NCBI GenBank assembly: GCA_963748405.1
Contig: CAVVIT010000007.1
Coordinates: 186,001 to 250,000, forward strand
Origin: Fen-1273 sp963748405
GTDB taxonomy: Bacteria > Bacteroidota > Ignavibacteria > UBA10030 > UBA6906
Length of the DNA stretch: 64,000 nucleotides
Direction: 5' to 3'
In this document: piece by piece, positions 1-8,248 of the stretch
Position numbering within the stretch: the stretch's first letter is position 1
Layout: every line of letters begins with the position of its first letter
Translations under genes and position numbers: made by a program
Notes under the pieces: model-generated
Seen by the model: only the letters and a program-made list of their open reading frames with translations
Told to the model about the DNA's origin: nothing
Database searches by the model: none

Positions 1-698
1 CGTCCCACGCGCAGATGATCCAGGCCGCGAAGCTCGCCGCCATCGGGGAGCTCGCCGCGGGGATCGCGCACGAGATCAAGAACCCCCTGAGCATCCTCCT
101 CCTCCACCTGGACCTCGCGCAGGCGGGGAAACCGCTGCCGAACTGGATGGAGATGTTCAGCGCGCAGGTGAAGCGGCTGTCGGACATCACGCTCCGGCTG
201 ATGAACTTCGCCCGTTCGGCGACCGAGGACGTGACGCTGATCCCGCTGGCGCTCCCCCGCGTCATCGAAGACGCCGTGGCGATCGTCCGCCACGAGTTCC
301 GCGGCTCGCAGATCGAGATCGACCTCCGGTGCGGGGAGGACCTCCCGCCGGTGAAGGGAAACGCGAACTACCTCCAGCAGGTGTTCCTCAACCTCCTGAT
401 CAACGCGCGCGACGCGATGACCTCGGGGGGCAGGATCACGATCGCCGCCGCCTCGGCGGGCTCCTCCGTCCGCATCACGTTCGGCGACACGGGACCCGGT
501 ATCCCTCCCGAGATCAGGGACAAGGTGTTCAAGCCGTTCTTTACGACGAAAGGGGAGAAGGGGACGGGGCTCGGCCTGGCCATCTGCAGCAAGATCATCG
601 CCCAGCACGGCGGCGCGATGACGGTGAAGAGCGAAACCGGCGTGGGGACGACGTTCACGATGACGATCCCCGTATGGAAGGAGAGCGCCTCCCAATGA
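1..698 (+). CDS. Two-component sensor histidine kinase, C-terminal part (5' end outside window)
   Basis: The visible 230 or so residues are the transmitter of a histidine kinase. A HisKA H-box (GIAHEIKNPLS, the His being the phosphorylation site) lies at the start, followed by an HATPase_c domain with N-box (NLLINARDAM), G1 box (DTGPGIP), F box (FKPFFTTK) and G2 box (GTGLGLAI). The reading frame is open to the left edge without a stop, so the first ATG at 15 is probably internal and the sensor half is missing. The H-box resembles NtrB/FlrB/AtoS-type kinases that work with sigma-54 activators. The gene overlaps the next one (ATGA) at the head of the flagellar operon. A role in flagellar gene control is an inference from this context and from a sigma-54 promoter nearby at 14.77 kb. 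Confidence 0.9.
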   Translation, partial: SHAQMIQAAKLAAIGELAAGIAHEIKNPLSILLLHLDLAQAGKPLPNWMEMFSAQVKRLSDITLRLMNFARSATEDVTLIPLALPRVIEDAVAIVRHEFRGSQIEIDLRCGEDLPPVKGNANYLQQVFLNLLINARDAMTSGGRITIAAASAGSSVRITFGDTGPGIPPEIRDKVFKPFFTTKGEKGTGLGLAICSKIIAQHGGAMTVKSETGVGTTFTMTIPVWKESASQ

Positions 699-1474
699 TG
701 ACGACCCGGAACACGTTCTGTGCCGCGGTGAAGATCGCGGCCGCTGCGGTGCTGATGGCCGCCTGCTTTGCGCGCACTGCGCCTGCGGGTACGGGCGCGG
801 ACAGCTCTTCGGTGAACGCCCCCGCCCGCGATACGGTCGGTGCGGCACGCCTGGCGGCCCGCCGCGATACGGCGTCGAAAGGCCTCCGCGGCGCGGTCTC
901 CCGCACTCCCCGCGCGGTTGCGGCGCCGGCGAAGGCGCCCCCGATTGACATCCGCGCTCTCAGCATTGATCAGCCGCGCCAGGCGAAGGAACCGGTGCCG
1001 GCCCAGGTCGCCCCTCAGGCGCCGGAGGTTTCCCGGACGGCGGCGTTCCTCGCGGCGCTCGTCGTTGCGGCCTCCTCGACGATCCTCCTCCTGCTCTTTG
1101 TTGTCCGCAGGCCGGCGGGAGTGACCGCGGTCCCCCGCGCCGCTGCGGCGCCTGCGGCCGCCGTGCAGTCAACCGGCGAAGGGGAACGGGAAGATGCTCC
1201 CGACGTCCGGGTTCCGGACGAGGAAGACGATTTCTACGGCGTCGGCAAGGATATGCGGAGCGCGAGGGAGGAATTTGCGCTCGCCATGCGCCTGCACACC
1301 GGCTCCATGGGGGACGGCTCCCGGCGCCAGGCCCGGAGCGCGTGCAGCGCCGGTGCGACGGTCGCCGAGAGGGTCAGGGTCGCCAGGCGGCTCGGTATCG
1401 GCCGCGGCGAGATCGACCTGGCGCTCCGGCTCCAGAAACTCGAAACCATTCCTGCGGAGGAGGAACACTCGTGA
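695..1474 (+). CDS. Unrecognised single-pass membrane protein in the flagellar operon
   Basis: 259 residues. The start ATG overlaps the kinase stop codon (ATGATGA), and the TGA stop overlaps the flgF GTG start, so it is translationally coupled on both sides. An N-terminal hydrophobic stretch (residues about 12-24, ending MAAC, possibly a poor lipobox) precedes an Ala/Pro/Arg-rich linker. A clear membrane segment follows at about 115-137, then an acidic patch. The tail (about 222-250, RVRVARRLGIGRGEIDLALR) looks like the short helix-turn-helix-type C-terminus of DUF2802/DUF6115-like flagellar-cluster proteins. No family was recognised with certainty. A FliO-like accessory role is possible from size and context but is not shown by sequence. 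Confidence 0.7.
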   Translation: MMTTRNTFCAAVKIAAAAVLMAACFARTAPAGTGADSSSVNAPARDTVGAARLAARRDTASKGLRGAVSRTPRAVAAPAKAPPIDIRALSIDQPRQAKEPVPAQVAPQAPEVSRTAAFLAALVVAASSTILLLLFVVRRPAGVTAVPRAAAAPAAAVQSTGEGEREDAPDVRVPDEEDDFYGVGKDMRSAREEFALAMRLHTGSMGDGSRRQARSACSAGATVAERVRVARRLGIGRGEIDLALRLQKLETIPAEEEHS

Positions 1475-2214
1475 TCAGGGGACTCCAGACGGCCGAAGCG
1501 GCCATGCGCCCGAAGCTGATGCGCATGGAACTCATCGCCAACAACCTTGCCAACGTCAACACGACCGGGTTCAAGAGGGACAGGCTGTTCGTCCAGATGC
1601 TGAAGGATTCCTCCGCGCCGACGGCGGACGCGGCGGGGGACCTCTCCGGCGTGAGCGTGACGCAGGGGATCGACTTCACCGAAGGCTCGCTGCGCCAGAC
1701 CGGCAACCCGCTCGACGTCGCCATACAGGGGAGAGGGTTCTTCGCCGTGAACACGCCGGACGGCGTGCGCTTCACGCGGAGCGGAAGCTTCCGCCTCTCG
1801 ACCGACGGCTCCCTGGTGAACGCCGACGGCTACCAGGTGGTGGGGACGTCGGGCCCGATCCAGTTCCCCGACGTCCAGAAGCTGCAGCAGGCCACCGTCA
1901 GCGTCTCGGAGACGGGGGAAGTGATGATCGACAGGGAGACGATCGGGAAGATCCGTGTCGTCGATTTCCCGGACGCTTCGGTGCTCTCGAAGGAAACCGC
2001 GTCGCTCTTCAAGGCTGCTCCCGGGGCGGCCGAGACCGACGGACCGGTGTCTCCGTCGGCGGTCAAGCAGGGCTATCTCGAGGAGTCGAACGTCAACGGC
2101 GTCGAGGAAATGATCGCGATGACGGAGATCCAGCGGAGTTTCGACACCGACCAGAAGGTGCTCCAGGCGATGGACGATTCGCTGACGAAGTCTCTTGAAG
2201 TCGGAAAAATGTAA
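1471..2214 (+). CDS. flgF: Flagellar proximal-rod protein FlgF
   Basis: 247 residues from a GTG start that overlaps the previous stop (GTGA) and is preceded by a strong GGAGGAGGAA ribosome site. This start removes an upstream extension with no family similarity. The N-terminus carries the rod/hook signature ANNLANVNTTGFKRDR. The centre has the NPLDVAIQGRGFFAV element of FlgF/FlgG, and the C-terminus has the conserved EESNVNGVEEMIAM helix. FlgF polymerises in the proximal rod between the MS ring and FlgG after export by the flagellar type III system. FlgF is preferred over FlgG because a longer, more typical FlgG follows immediately and FlgF-FlgG order is usual. Confidence 0.9.
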   Translation: MIRGLQTAEAAMRPKLMRMELIANNLANVNTTGFKRDRLFVQMLKDSSAPTADAAGDLSGVSVTQGIDFTEGSLRQTGNPLDVAIQGRGFFAVNTPDGVRFTRSGSFRLSTDGSLVNADGYQVVGTSGPIQFPDVQKLQQATVSVSETGEVMIDRETIGKIRVVDFPDASVLSKETASLFKAAPGAAETDGPVSPSAVKQGYLEESNVNGVEEMIAMTEIQRSFDTDQKVLQAMDDSLTKSLEVGKM

Positions 2215-2244
2215 TGGACGTCTGAACACAACGAGGAGAAGACG

Positions 2245-3033
2245 ATGAACAGAGCATTGCGCACGGCGGCGAGCGGGATGGCCGCCCAGCAGATGAACGT
2301 GGAAATCATCGCGAACAACCTGGCGAACGTCAACACGACGGGCTTCAAGAAAAGCCGCCCGGAGTTCCAGGACCTGATGTACCAGACGCTCAAGGCGAGC
2401 GGCGTGTCGCAGAACCCCAACATCCGCGTGCCGATCGAGATCCAGGTCGGCAACGGGGCTGTCCCCGTCGCGACGCTCAAGACGTTCTCCCAGGGAGACA
2501 TCCAGACCACGAACAACACGCTCGACGTGGCAATCTCGGGGGAGGGATTCCTCCAGGTCCGCAGGCCCGACGGCTCGCTGGCCTACACAAGGGACGGCTC
2601 GCTGAAGCTTTCCGCGGACGGGACGCTGGTGACCTCGCAGGGGTACATTTTCGAGCCGGGGATCACGCTGGGGAGCGACACGACGAACGTGACGATCGGC
2701 CGCGACGGCTCGATCGACGTGACGACGGCCTCCGAGACGAACCCGACGAAGGCGGGACAGATCGAGCTGGCGAAGTTCGTCAACCCCGCCGGGCTCAGGG
2801 CGATCGGAAACAGTCTGTTCGTGGAGACGCCGGCTTCCGGGGCGCCGATCCCGGGCGCGCCGGGGACCGAGGGGTTCGGCGAGACCCTCCAGGGATCGCT
2901 CGAAGCCTCGAACGTCGACGTGGTGGAGGAAATGGTCGGCATGATCACGGCCCAGAGGGCCTACGAGATGAACGCCAAGACGATCACCGCCGTCGATGAA
3001 ATGCTCAGCACGGCCAACGGCATCAAACGGTGA
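2245..3033 (+). CDS. flgG: Flagellar distal-rod protein FlgG
   Basis: 262 residues, the normal length for FlgG. The ATG is preceded by GAGGAGAAG. The sequence has the N-terminal rod motif (IIANNLANVNTTGFKKSR), the FlgG-specific PNIRVPIEIQVGNG and FSQGDIQTTNNTLDVAISG region, and the C-terminal ASNVDVVEEMVGMITAQRAYEMNAK helix. The product builds the distal rod that passes through the P and L rings encoded just downstream (flgH, flgI). The flgF-flgG-flgA-flgH-flgI order is the usual rod/ring arrangement. Confidence 0.96.
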   Translation: MNRALRTAASGMAAQQMNVEIIANNLANVNTTGFKKSRPEFQDLMYQTLKASGVSQNPNIRVPIEIQVGNGAVPVATLKTFSQGDIQTTNNTLDVAISGEGFLQVRRPDGSLAYTRDGSLKLSADGTLVTSQGYIFEPGITLGSDTTNVTIGRDGSIDVTTASETNPTKAGQIELAKFVNPAGLRAIGNSLFVETPASGAPIPGAPGTEGFGETLQGSLEASNVDVVEEMVGMITAQRAYEMNAKTITAVDEMLSTANGIKR

Positions 3034-3037
3034 CGCC

Positions 3038-3748
3038 GTGAACCGCGCCCTCATACCGGCGGTGCTCCTGTTCGTGTCCCTTGCCGCTCTCGCGGGGCAG
3101 GGGACGATGGAGGTCCGCGCCGGGGACTTTCGCGCCGCCGCGGAATCGTACGTTGCCGGCCTGCCGGTGCGGGAGGGAACGCGGTATGCGGTGGAATGCA
3201 GGGACCTCCCCGACAGCATCGCCGTCCCCCGGGGGAGCCTGCGCCTGGAGGTCGATGCCGCGGCGACCCCCGTGCTCCGCGGGCGCGTCGGGCTGGCGGT
3301 GGTCGTCTCCGTGGACGGCGTGACCGTCCGCAGGGTCGTCGTCCCGGCGCTCATCCGCACGTTCGCGGACGTCCTTCTTGCCTCGCGCACGCTCGATGCC
3401 CGGGCGGCGGTGGCTCCCGGGGATGTCAGGACGGCGAACGTCGAATCGACGGAATGGACCCGCCGCCCGGTCGCTGACGCGGCCGCGCTCGCGGGAAAAC
3501 GGACAAAGAGGTTCATCGCCGAGGGGAGCATCCTGTTCGAAGAGCTGTTCGAGCCGGTCCCGCTCGTCGGACACGGAGACCCCGTGACGCTCCGGGCCTC
3601 CACGGCGGGGGTCTCGGTCTCGACGGGGGCCGTCGCGCTGGAGGACGGCGTCGCCGGAAGCATCATCACCGTGAAAACGGCGTACACGCACGAGCGCATC
3701 AGGGCGCGCGTGATCGGGGCGGGCCTCGTGGCCGCCCTCGAGCAGTGA
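3038..3748 (+). CDS. flgA: P-ring assembly chaperone FlgA
   Basis: 236 residues from a GTG four bases after the flgG stop. This start gives a good Sec signal peptide (NRALIPAVLLFVSLAALAG); an in-frame upstream start would overlap flgG and bury it. The C-terminal half is an SAF/ChapFlgA domain: the run LDARAAVAPGDVRTANVE, then the region KRTKRFIAEGSILFEELFEPVPLV, and the end SIITVKTAYTHERIRARVIG, which matches the family's C-terminal signature. FlgA is periplasmic and assists polymerisation of FlgI into the P ring around the rod. Family identity is firm; the N-terminal half is divergent, as is typical. Confidence 0.88.
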   Translation: MNRALIPAVLLFVSLAALAGQGTMEVRAGDFRAAAESYVAGLPVREGTRYAVECRDLPDSIAVPRGSLRLEVDAAATPVLRGRVGLAVVVSVDGVTVRRVVVPALIRTFADVLLASRTLDARAAVAPGDVRTANVESTEWTRRPVADAAALAGKRTKRFIAEGSILFEELFEPVPLVGHGDPVTLRASTAGVSVSTGAVALEDGVAGSIITVKTAYTHERIRARVIGAGLVAALEQ

Positions 3749-3770
3749 GTTCAACGTGAAAGGGAATCGT

Positions 3771-4349
3771 ATGAATCCGAGCCGCACCATCGCCCTGCTT
3801 CTTCTCGCTTCCGGCGTCCTTGCCGCGGGAGCCCCGGCGCAGGACATGCGGGAGAACGGGATGAAGTCGCTCTTCTCCGATCAGAAGGCCGCCCATGCCG
3901 GCGACGCAATCACGATCATCGTCGTCGAGACGAACAGCGCGACGAACGACGCCTCCACGAACTCGACGCGCGAGAGCAACTTCTCCGTGGGTGTCCAGAC
4001 GAGCTCGACGGCGCCGTCCACGAACCTCGGTCTCGGCACCTCCAACGCCTTCAAGGGATCGGGGGGGACCTCGAGCAAGGGGACCGTGCAGGCGAAGCTG
4101 AGCGCGCGGGTGGATTCGGTGATGCCCAACGGGAACCTGATCATCAACGGCACCCGTGTCATCACCGTCAACGGCGAGAAACAGACCATAACGATTTCGG
4201 GCGTCGTCAGGCCGTCGGACATCCAGGCCGACAATTCGCTGTACTCGTACAACATCGCCGACGCGCAGATCGCGTTCGAAGGGGACGGGATCGTTTCCCG
4301 CGCCCAGGGTCCGGGATGGATCACCAAACTGCTCCACTGGCTACTGTGA
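3771..4349 (+). CDS. flgH: Flagellar L-ring protein FlgH
   Basis: 192 residues. The ATG follows AAGGGAATCGT; an earlier in-frame GTG at 3756 lacks such a site. The family core is clear: SLFSDQKAAHAGDAITIIVVE near the N-terminus, then the serine/threonine-rich region, LSARVDSVMPNGNLIINGTR, and the closing VVRPSDIQADNSLYSYNIADAQIAFEG. FlgH forms the outer-membrane L ring. Unusually, the signal peptide ends in AAGAPAQ with no cysteine, whereas enterobacterial FlgH is a lipoprotein. The mature protein would therefore be released by signal peptidase I. Confidence 0.93.
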   Translation: MNPSRTIALLLLASGVLAAGAPAQDMRENGMKSLFSDQKAAHAGDAITIIVVETNSATNDASTNSTRESNFSVGVQTSSTAPSTNLGLGTSNAFKGSGGTSSKGTVQAKLSARVDSVMPNGNLIINGTRVITVNGEKQTITISGVVRPSDIQADNSLYSYNIADAQIAFEGDGIVSRAQGPGWITKLLHWLL

Positions 4350-4358
4350 GATGACACT

Positions 4359-5474
4359 ATGAAACGAACATTCGTCTGTGCACTGCTCGCCGCTGCCGCG
4401 ATCGCCGCTGCCCCCGCCCCTGCCGGCGCGGGGACCAGGATCAAGGACATCGCGTACGTCGAGGGGGTCCGCCAGCTTCAGCTGATCGGCTACGGCCTCG
4501 TCGTCGGGCTGAACAATTCGGGGGACACGCAGCGATCGACGTTCACCGTCCAGTCCGTCACGAGCATGCTGAAAAGGTTCGGCATCACGGTCCCCCCGGG
4601 CGATCTCCGGCTCCGGAACGTGGCGGCCGTGATGGTGACCGCCACGGTTCCCGGGTTCGCCAAGCAGGGAGGGATCTGCGACGTCGTCGTCTCCTCGATG
4701 GGGGACGCCACCAGTCTCCAGGGCGGGACGCTGCTCATGACCCCGCTCTCGGGGATCGACGGGACGATCTACGCGATGGGACAGGGACCCCTTTCCACCG
4801 GGGGGATGAGCGTGAAGGCGAACGGGAACGAGATACGGCGCAACCACACCGCGGCCGGCAGGATCCCCGGCGGCGCGCAGATCGAGAAGTCCCTGACGAC
4901 GACGTTCAGCAGGGACTCCACGGTGTCCATCGTCCTGACGCAGGCGGATTTCACGACGGCCTCGCGCATCGCGGAGGTCGTCAATACGAAGCTCGGGAGC
5001 CGGGTCGCGATTCCGACCGACGGGTCGACGGTCACGATCACCGTCCCGAAGGACTACCGGGCGCAGGGGAAGCTGGTGGATTTCATTTCCCTGGTCGAGC
5101 TTCTCGAAGTGAGCCCGGACGTCGCCGCACGGGTCGTGATCAACGAGCGGACGGGAACCGTGATCGTGGGGGGGAACGTGAGCATCCTCCCGGTGGCGAT
5201 CTCCCACGGCGGGCTCAACATCGACATCGAATCCGTCCCCGTGGTCTCGCAGCCCGAGCCCCTGTCGAAGAACGGGCAGACCGTCGTCACGCAGATGACG
5301 TCGGTGGCGGCGGGCGAGGACTCGAGCGCCGTCGTGGCGTTCAACGGGATGGCGACGGTCCAGGAAGTGGCGCGCGCGCTCAATTCGCTCAAGGTGACGC
5401 CGCGCGACATCATCTCGATATTCCAGGCGCTCAAGGAAGCGGGCGCGCTGAAAGCGGAGCTTGTGATCATCTGA
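4359..5474 (+). CDS. flgI: Flagellar P-ring protein FlgI
   Basis: 371 residues, standard FlgI length, with a Sec signal peptide ending APAGA. The hallmark sequence TRIKDIAYVEGVRQLQLIGY and GLVVGLNNSGDTQ follows directly, and later come KNVAAVMVTATVP-like and GTVIVGGNVSILPVAISHGG elements. The C-terminus has ALNSLKVTPRDIISIFQALKEAGAL, as in the family. FlgI polymerises in the periplasm into the P ring that supports the rod. Its stop overlaps the start of the flgJ-like gene by one base. Confidence 0.96.
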   Translation: MKRTFVCALLAAAAIAAAPAPAGAGTRIKDIAYVEGVRQLQLIGYGLVVGLNNSGDTQRSTFTVQSVTSMLKRFGITVPPGDLRLRNVAAVMVTATVPGFAKQGGICDVVVSSMGDATSLQGGTLLMTPLSGIDGTIYAMGQGPLSTGGMSVKANGNEIRRNHTAAGRIPGGAQIEKSLTTTFSRDSTVSIVLTQADFTTASRIAEVVNTKLGSRVAIPTDGSTVTITVPKDYRAQGKLVDFISLVELLEVSPDVAARVVINERTGTVIVGGNVSILPVAISHGGLNIDIESVPVVSQPEPLSKNGQTVVTQMTSVAAGEDSSAVVAFNGMATVQEVARALNSLKVTPRDIISIFQALKEAGALKAELVII

Positions 5475-6430
5475 TGGACGGCACGGGAACCATACCGACC
5501 CCCGCATCAGCGCCGAAGGCCGCAGCGACTCTCGACCCGAAGGAGAAGGCGCGCCTTCAGAAAGCGGTGAAAGACTTCGAGGCGATATTCATGGGGATGA
5601 TGATGAAAAGCATGCGGAGCACCGTCCCCAAAGACGAAGCCTCGGGAGAGTCGTTCGGGAACGACGTGATGGAATCCATGTTCGATGCGGAGATCGCGAA
5701 GAAGATGGCCGGGCGGAGCAACCTGGGGCTTGCGGAGATGCTGTACCGTTCGATCACGAAGGAGCCCCTGAACGCCCCCGATCCGGCGGCTTCCGCGGCT
5801 GCTAGCGCGCACGCTCTTCCGGTCCCCGTACCGGCGACTCCGCTCAAGATCACGCGGACGCCGGCGCTCCACGTGGATCCGTCGGAGATCCCGGCCGTCG
5901 CGCCGGCCGCCGATCCCTCAGGTGCGGAAACGTCCCCCGTGAAGACGCCCGGCCGTTCCGCCGGCCGGACCGGAAACGCGGGCGCCTGGGGTGCGCCCGC
6001 CCCTTCGACGGTCCAGAGGATTGCCTCCTACGAGAACATCATCCAGGAGGCGGCCTCGGCGCACGGCGTCGACTCGACGATGCTCAAGGCGGTGATCGCG
6101 GCGGAGTCGGCGGGAAACAGCAGCGCGGTCTCGCCGAAGGACGCCAAGGGTCTGATGCAGCTTACCGACACGACCGCCGCAGACATGGGGGTCAGGAACG
6201 TCTGGAACCCGAGGGAAAACATCCAGGGAGGGGCCAGGTATCTTCAGTCCCTCATGCAGCGTTTTCCCGGGGACACGAAGAGCGTTATCGCGTCGTACAA
6301 CGCCGGCCCCGCGCGCGTCGAGAAGCACGGGGGAGTCCCCCCGATTCCCGAGACGCAGGCGTACGTCAAACGCGTCATGAACTACATGAATTTCTTTGAA
6401 CAGGAGGAGGCCTCACATGAAGGACGTTGA
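5474..6430 (+). CDS. flgJ: FlgJ-like rod-cap protein with lytic transglycosylase (SLT) domain
   Basis: 318 residues in two domains joined by a Pro/Ala linker (about 100-180). Residues 25-95 are a rod-binding (FlgJ N-terminal) domain: KAVKDFEAIFMGMMMKSMR, then SFGNDVMESMFDAEIAKKMA. Residues 185-310 are a GH23/SLT transglycosylase: LKAVIAAESAGNSSAVSPKD with the catalytic Glu at 211, then GLMQLTDTTAADMGV and the NIQGGARYLQSL motif. Enteric FlgJ instead carries a GH73 glucosaminidase. The protein should cap the growing rod and open peptidoglycan for it. No signal peptide is present, as expected for export through the flagellar apparatus. Confidence 0.9.
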   Translation: MDGTGTIPTPASAPKAAATLDPKEKARLQKAVKDFEAIFMGMMMKSMRSTVPKDEASGESFGNDVMESMFDAEIAKKMAGRSNLGLAEMLYRSITKEPLNAPDPAASAAASAHALPVPVPATPLKITRTPALHVDPSEIPAVAPAADPSGAETSPVKTPGRSAGRTGNAGAWGAPAPSTVQRIASYENIIQEAASAHGVDSTMLKAVIAAESAGNSSAVSPKDAKGLMQLTDTTAADMGVRNVWNPRENIQGGARYLQSLMQRFPGDTKSVIASYNAGPARVEKHGGVPPIPETQAYVKRVMNYMNFFEQEEASHEGR

Positions 6431-6875
6431 AACGCTCACATCGATCCTGGAGACGGAAGCCGAGGTTGCCACCGGGATCTACGAACAGGTCACGAAAGAG
6501 ATGCAGGCGATCATCCGGCTCGCGGCGAAGGACGTCGCGGACACCGTCTCGGCGGAGACCGAGCTGATGAAGCCGCTCGAGAAGCTGGACCGGGAACGCG
6601 CCAGGTGTGCCGAGGAGATCGGGAGGCGCCTCTTCCCCGACGGAACCCAGTCGCCGCGCACGATGACCGTGCGCGAGCTCGTCCGCTACCTTCCCCCGGC
6701 GGAGGCGGTCGCGGTCTCGGGGGCGGCGGACCGGCTCCGGAGCGTCGTGGAAAACATCGTCGCGGCAAACGGGAGAAACAAGGTGCTCCTCGAGCGTTCA
6801 CGCCGGTTCGTGGAGGAAACGCTCAGGATCGTCACCGACGACAATACGCGGACACTCATCGACCAGAGGATGTAA
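6417..6875 (+). CDS. flgN: FlgN-like flagellar export chaperone
   Basis: 152 residues. The ATG at 6417 follows AGGAGG and overlaps the flgJ end by 14 bases; an upstream in-frame ATG at 6396 lacks this site. The protein is almost entirely helical and charged (LTSILETEAEVATGIYEQVT, then LMKPLEKLDRERARCAEEIG), with the Leu/Glu heptad pattern of FlgN. The family is poorly conserved, so the call rests largely on its size and on its position directly upstream of flgK and flgL, whose products FlgN chaperones in the cytoplasm before export. Confidence 0.75.
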   Translation: MKDVETLTSILETEAEVATGIYEQVTKEMQAIIRLAAKDVADTVSAETELMKPLEKLDRERARCAEEIGRRLFPDGTQSPRTMTVRELVRYLPPAEAVAVSGAADRLRSVVENIVAANGRNKVLLERSRRFVEETLRIVTDDNTRTLIDQRM

Positions 6876-6878
6876 GCC

Positions 6879-8246
6879 ATGGGAGGACTGTCGCTCATAC
6901 TCGAAACTGCAACGCGTGCGCTCGAAGCCCAGCAGGTCGGCCTCGGCGTCACAAGCCATAACGTGGCCAACGCGACGACGCCGGGGTACTCCCGGCAGCG
7001 CGCGGCATTCGTGCCGACCAATCCCCTCCCGCAGCCCTACGGGCTCCTGGGGACGGGCGTGGCGATCGCGTCGATCTCCAGGCTGAGGGACGACTTCATC
7101 GATTCGCAGACGCGCGACGTGAACCAGTCCCTGTCGGACGCGACGATGCAGAACCAGATCCTGAATCAGGTCCAGTCGACCTTCAACGAGCCCTCGGACA
7201 CGGCGCTCTCCGGGACGCTCGCGCAGTTCTTCAACGCGTGGCAGGACCTCTCGGTGAACCCGGAGGACAGCTCCTCGCGCAACGCGGTGGTCCAGCGGGG
7301 CGTCCTGCTGGCCGACTCGTTCCACTCGCTGAGCAGCGGGCTGACCCAGCTCCGGACGTCGCTTGCCGCGGACGTCACGTCCAAGATCACGAAGATCAAC
7401 ACGCTCACCTCCGAGCTGAGCAAGCTGGATCTCCAGATCACGAGCGCGACCGCGGCGGGTCAGGAGGCGAACGACGCGATGGACCAGCGGGACGAGAAGC
7501 TCCAGGAGCTCTCCGGGCTCATCAAGATCAACGTCTCGTACGATACGCGGGGGTCGATGACGGTCGCCACGGGGGGGATGGTGATCGCCTCCGGCGCCGG
7601 ATCCGTCGACCTGACCTCCTCCGTGGCCGGCAACCAGATCGTCGTGAACACGGCGTTCGGCGGCCCTCCCCTCAGCGTCACCGGGGGGGAACTCGCGGGC
7701 GTGCTGGATCAGTACAACACCGCGATCCCGAACACCCTCGCGCAGCTCGACCAGGCCGCCGGGGCGCTTATCACGAGGATGAACCAGCTCCACGAGGCCG
7801 GCTACGGCCTGGGGACCCCGCCGTCCACGGGGACGGCGTTCTTCACCGGGACGACGGCGGCCGACATCGACGTGAACGCGGCCGTCCAGTCCAACACGAA
7901 CCTGATCGCCGCCTCCTCCGACGGGACGCCGGGGGACAACACCAACGCCCTGGCGCTGGCCGGCGTGCAGACGGAGAAGCTCCTCAACGGTAATTCGGTG
8001 TCGGTGGGGGATTTTTACAACGGGATCGTCAGCGCCCTCGGTTCGGCCGTCAACAGCACGTCCGACACCACGACGCAGCAGCAGTCGGTCCTGACCGGGC
8101 TCCAGAACCAGCAGGATTCCGTGGCCGGGGTCTCCATCGACGAAGAGATGACGAACATGATCACGTTCCAGAAAGGATATGCCGCAGCGGCGAAACTCGT
8201 CACGACGGTCAATACGATGTTCGACACAATACTCCAGATGGTGTAG
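6879..8246 (+). CDS. flgK: Flagellar hook-associated protein 1 (FlgK)
   Basis: 455 residues, within the shorter range for FlgK. The N-terminus has the axial-protein motif LGVTSHNVANATTPGYSRQR, then GTGVAIASISRLRDDFIDSQ, both diagnostic for FlgK. The C-terminus ends with SIDEEMTNMITFQKGYAAAA and a final coiled coil (LVTTVNTMFDTILQMV), which packs against the N-terminal helix in the filament junction. The shorter, divergent central part corresponds to the exposed domains. FlgK is the first hook-filament junction protein and is exported before FlgL. Confidence 0.96.
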   Translation: MGGLSLILETATRALEAQQVGLGVTSHNVANATTPGYSRQRAAFVPTNPLPQPYGLLGTGVAIASISRLRDDFIDSQTRDVNQSLSDATMQNQILNQVQSTFNEPSDTALSGTLAQFFNAWQDLSVNPEDSSSRNAVVQRGVLLADSFHSLSSGLTQLRTSLAADVTSKITKINTLTSELSKLDLQITSATAAGQEANDAMDQRDEKLQELSGLIKINVSYDTRGSMTVATGGMVIASGAGSVDLTSSVAGNQIVVNTAFGGPPLSVTGGELAGVLDQYNTAIPNTLAQLDQAAGALITRMNQLHEAGYGLGTPPSTGTAFFTGTTAADIDVNAAVQSNTNLIAASSDGTPGDNTNALALAGVQTEKLLNGNSVSVGDFYNGIVSALGSAVNSTSDTTTQQQSVLTGLQNQQDSVAGVSIDEEMTNMITFQKGYAAAAKLVTTVNTMFDTILQMV

Positions 8247-8248
8247 CC

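Noticed and set aside
1234..3699. Open frame of about 820 codons on the minus strand across flgF-flgG-flgA
   Set aside because: Antisense shadow of three well-recognised flagellar genes; low-complexity Arg/Ser/Val-rich product.
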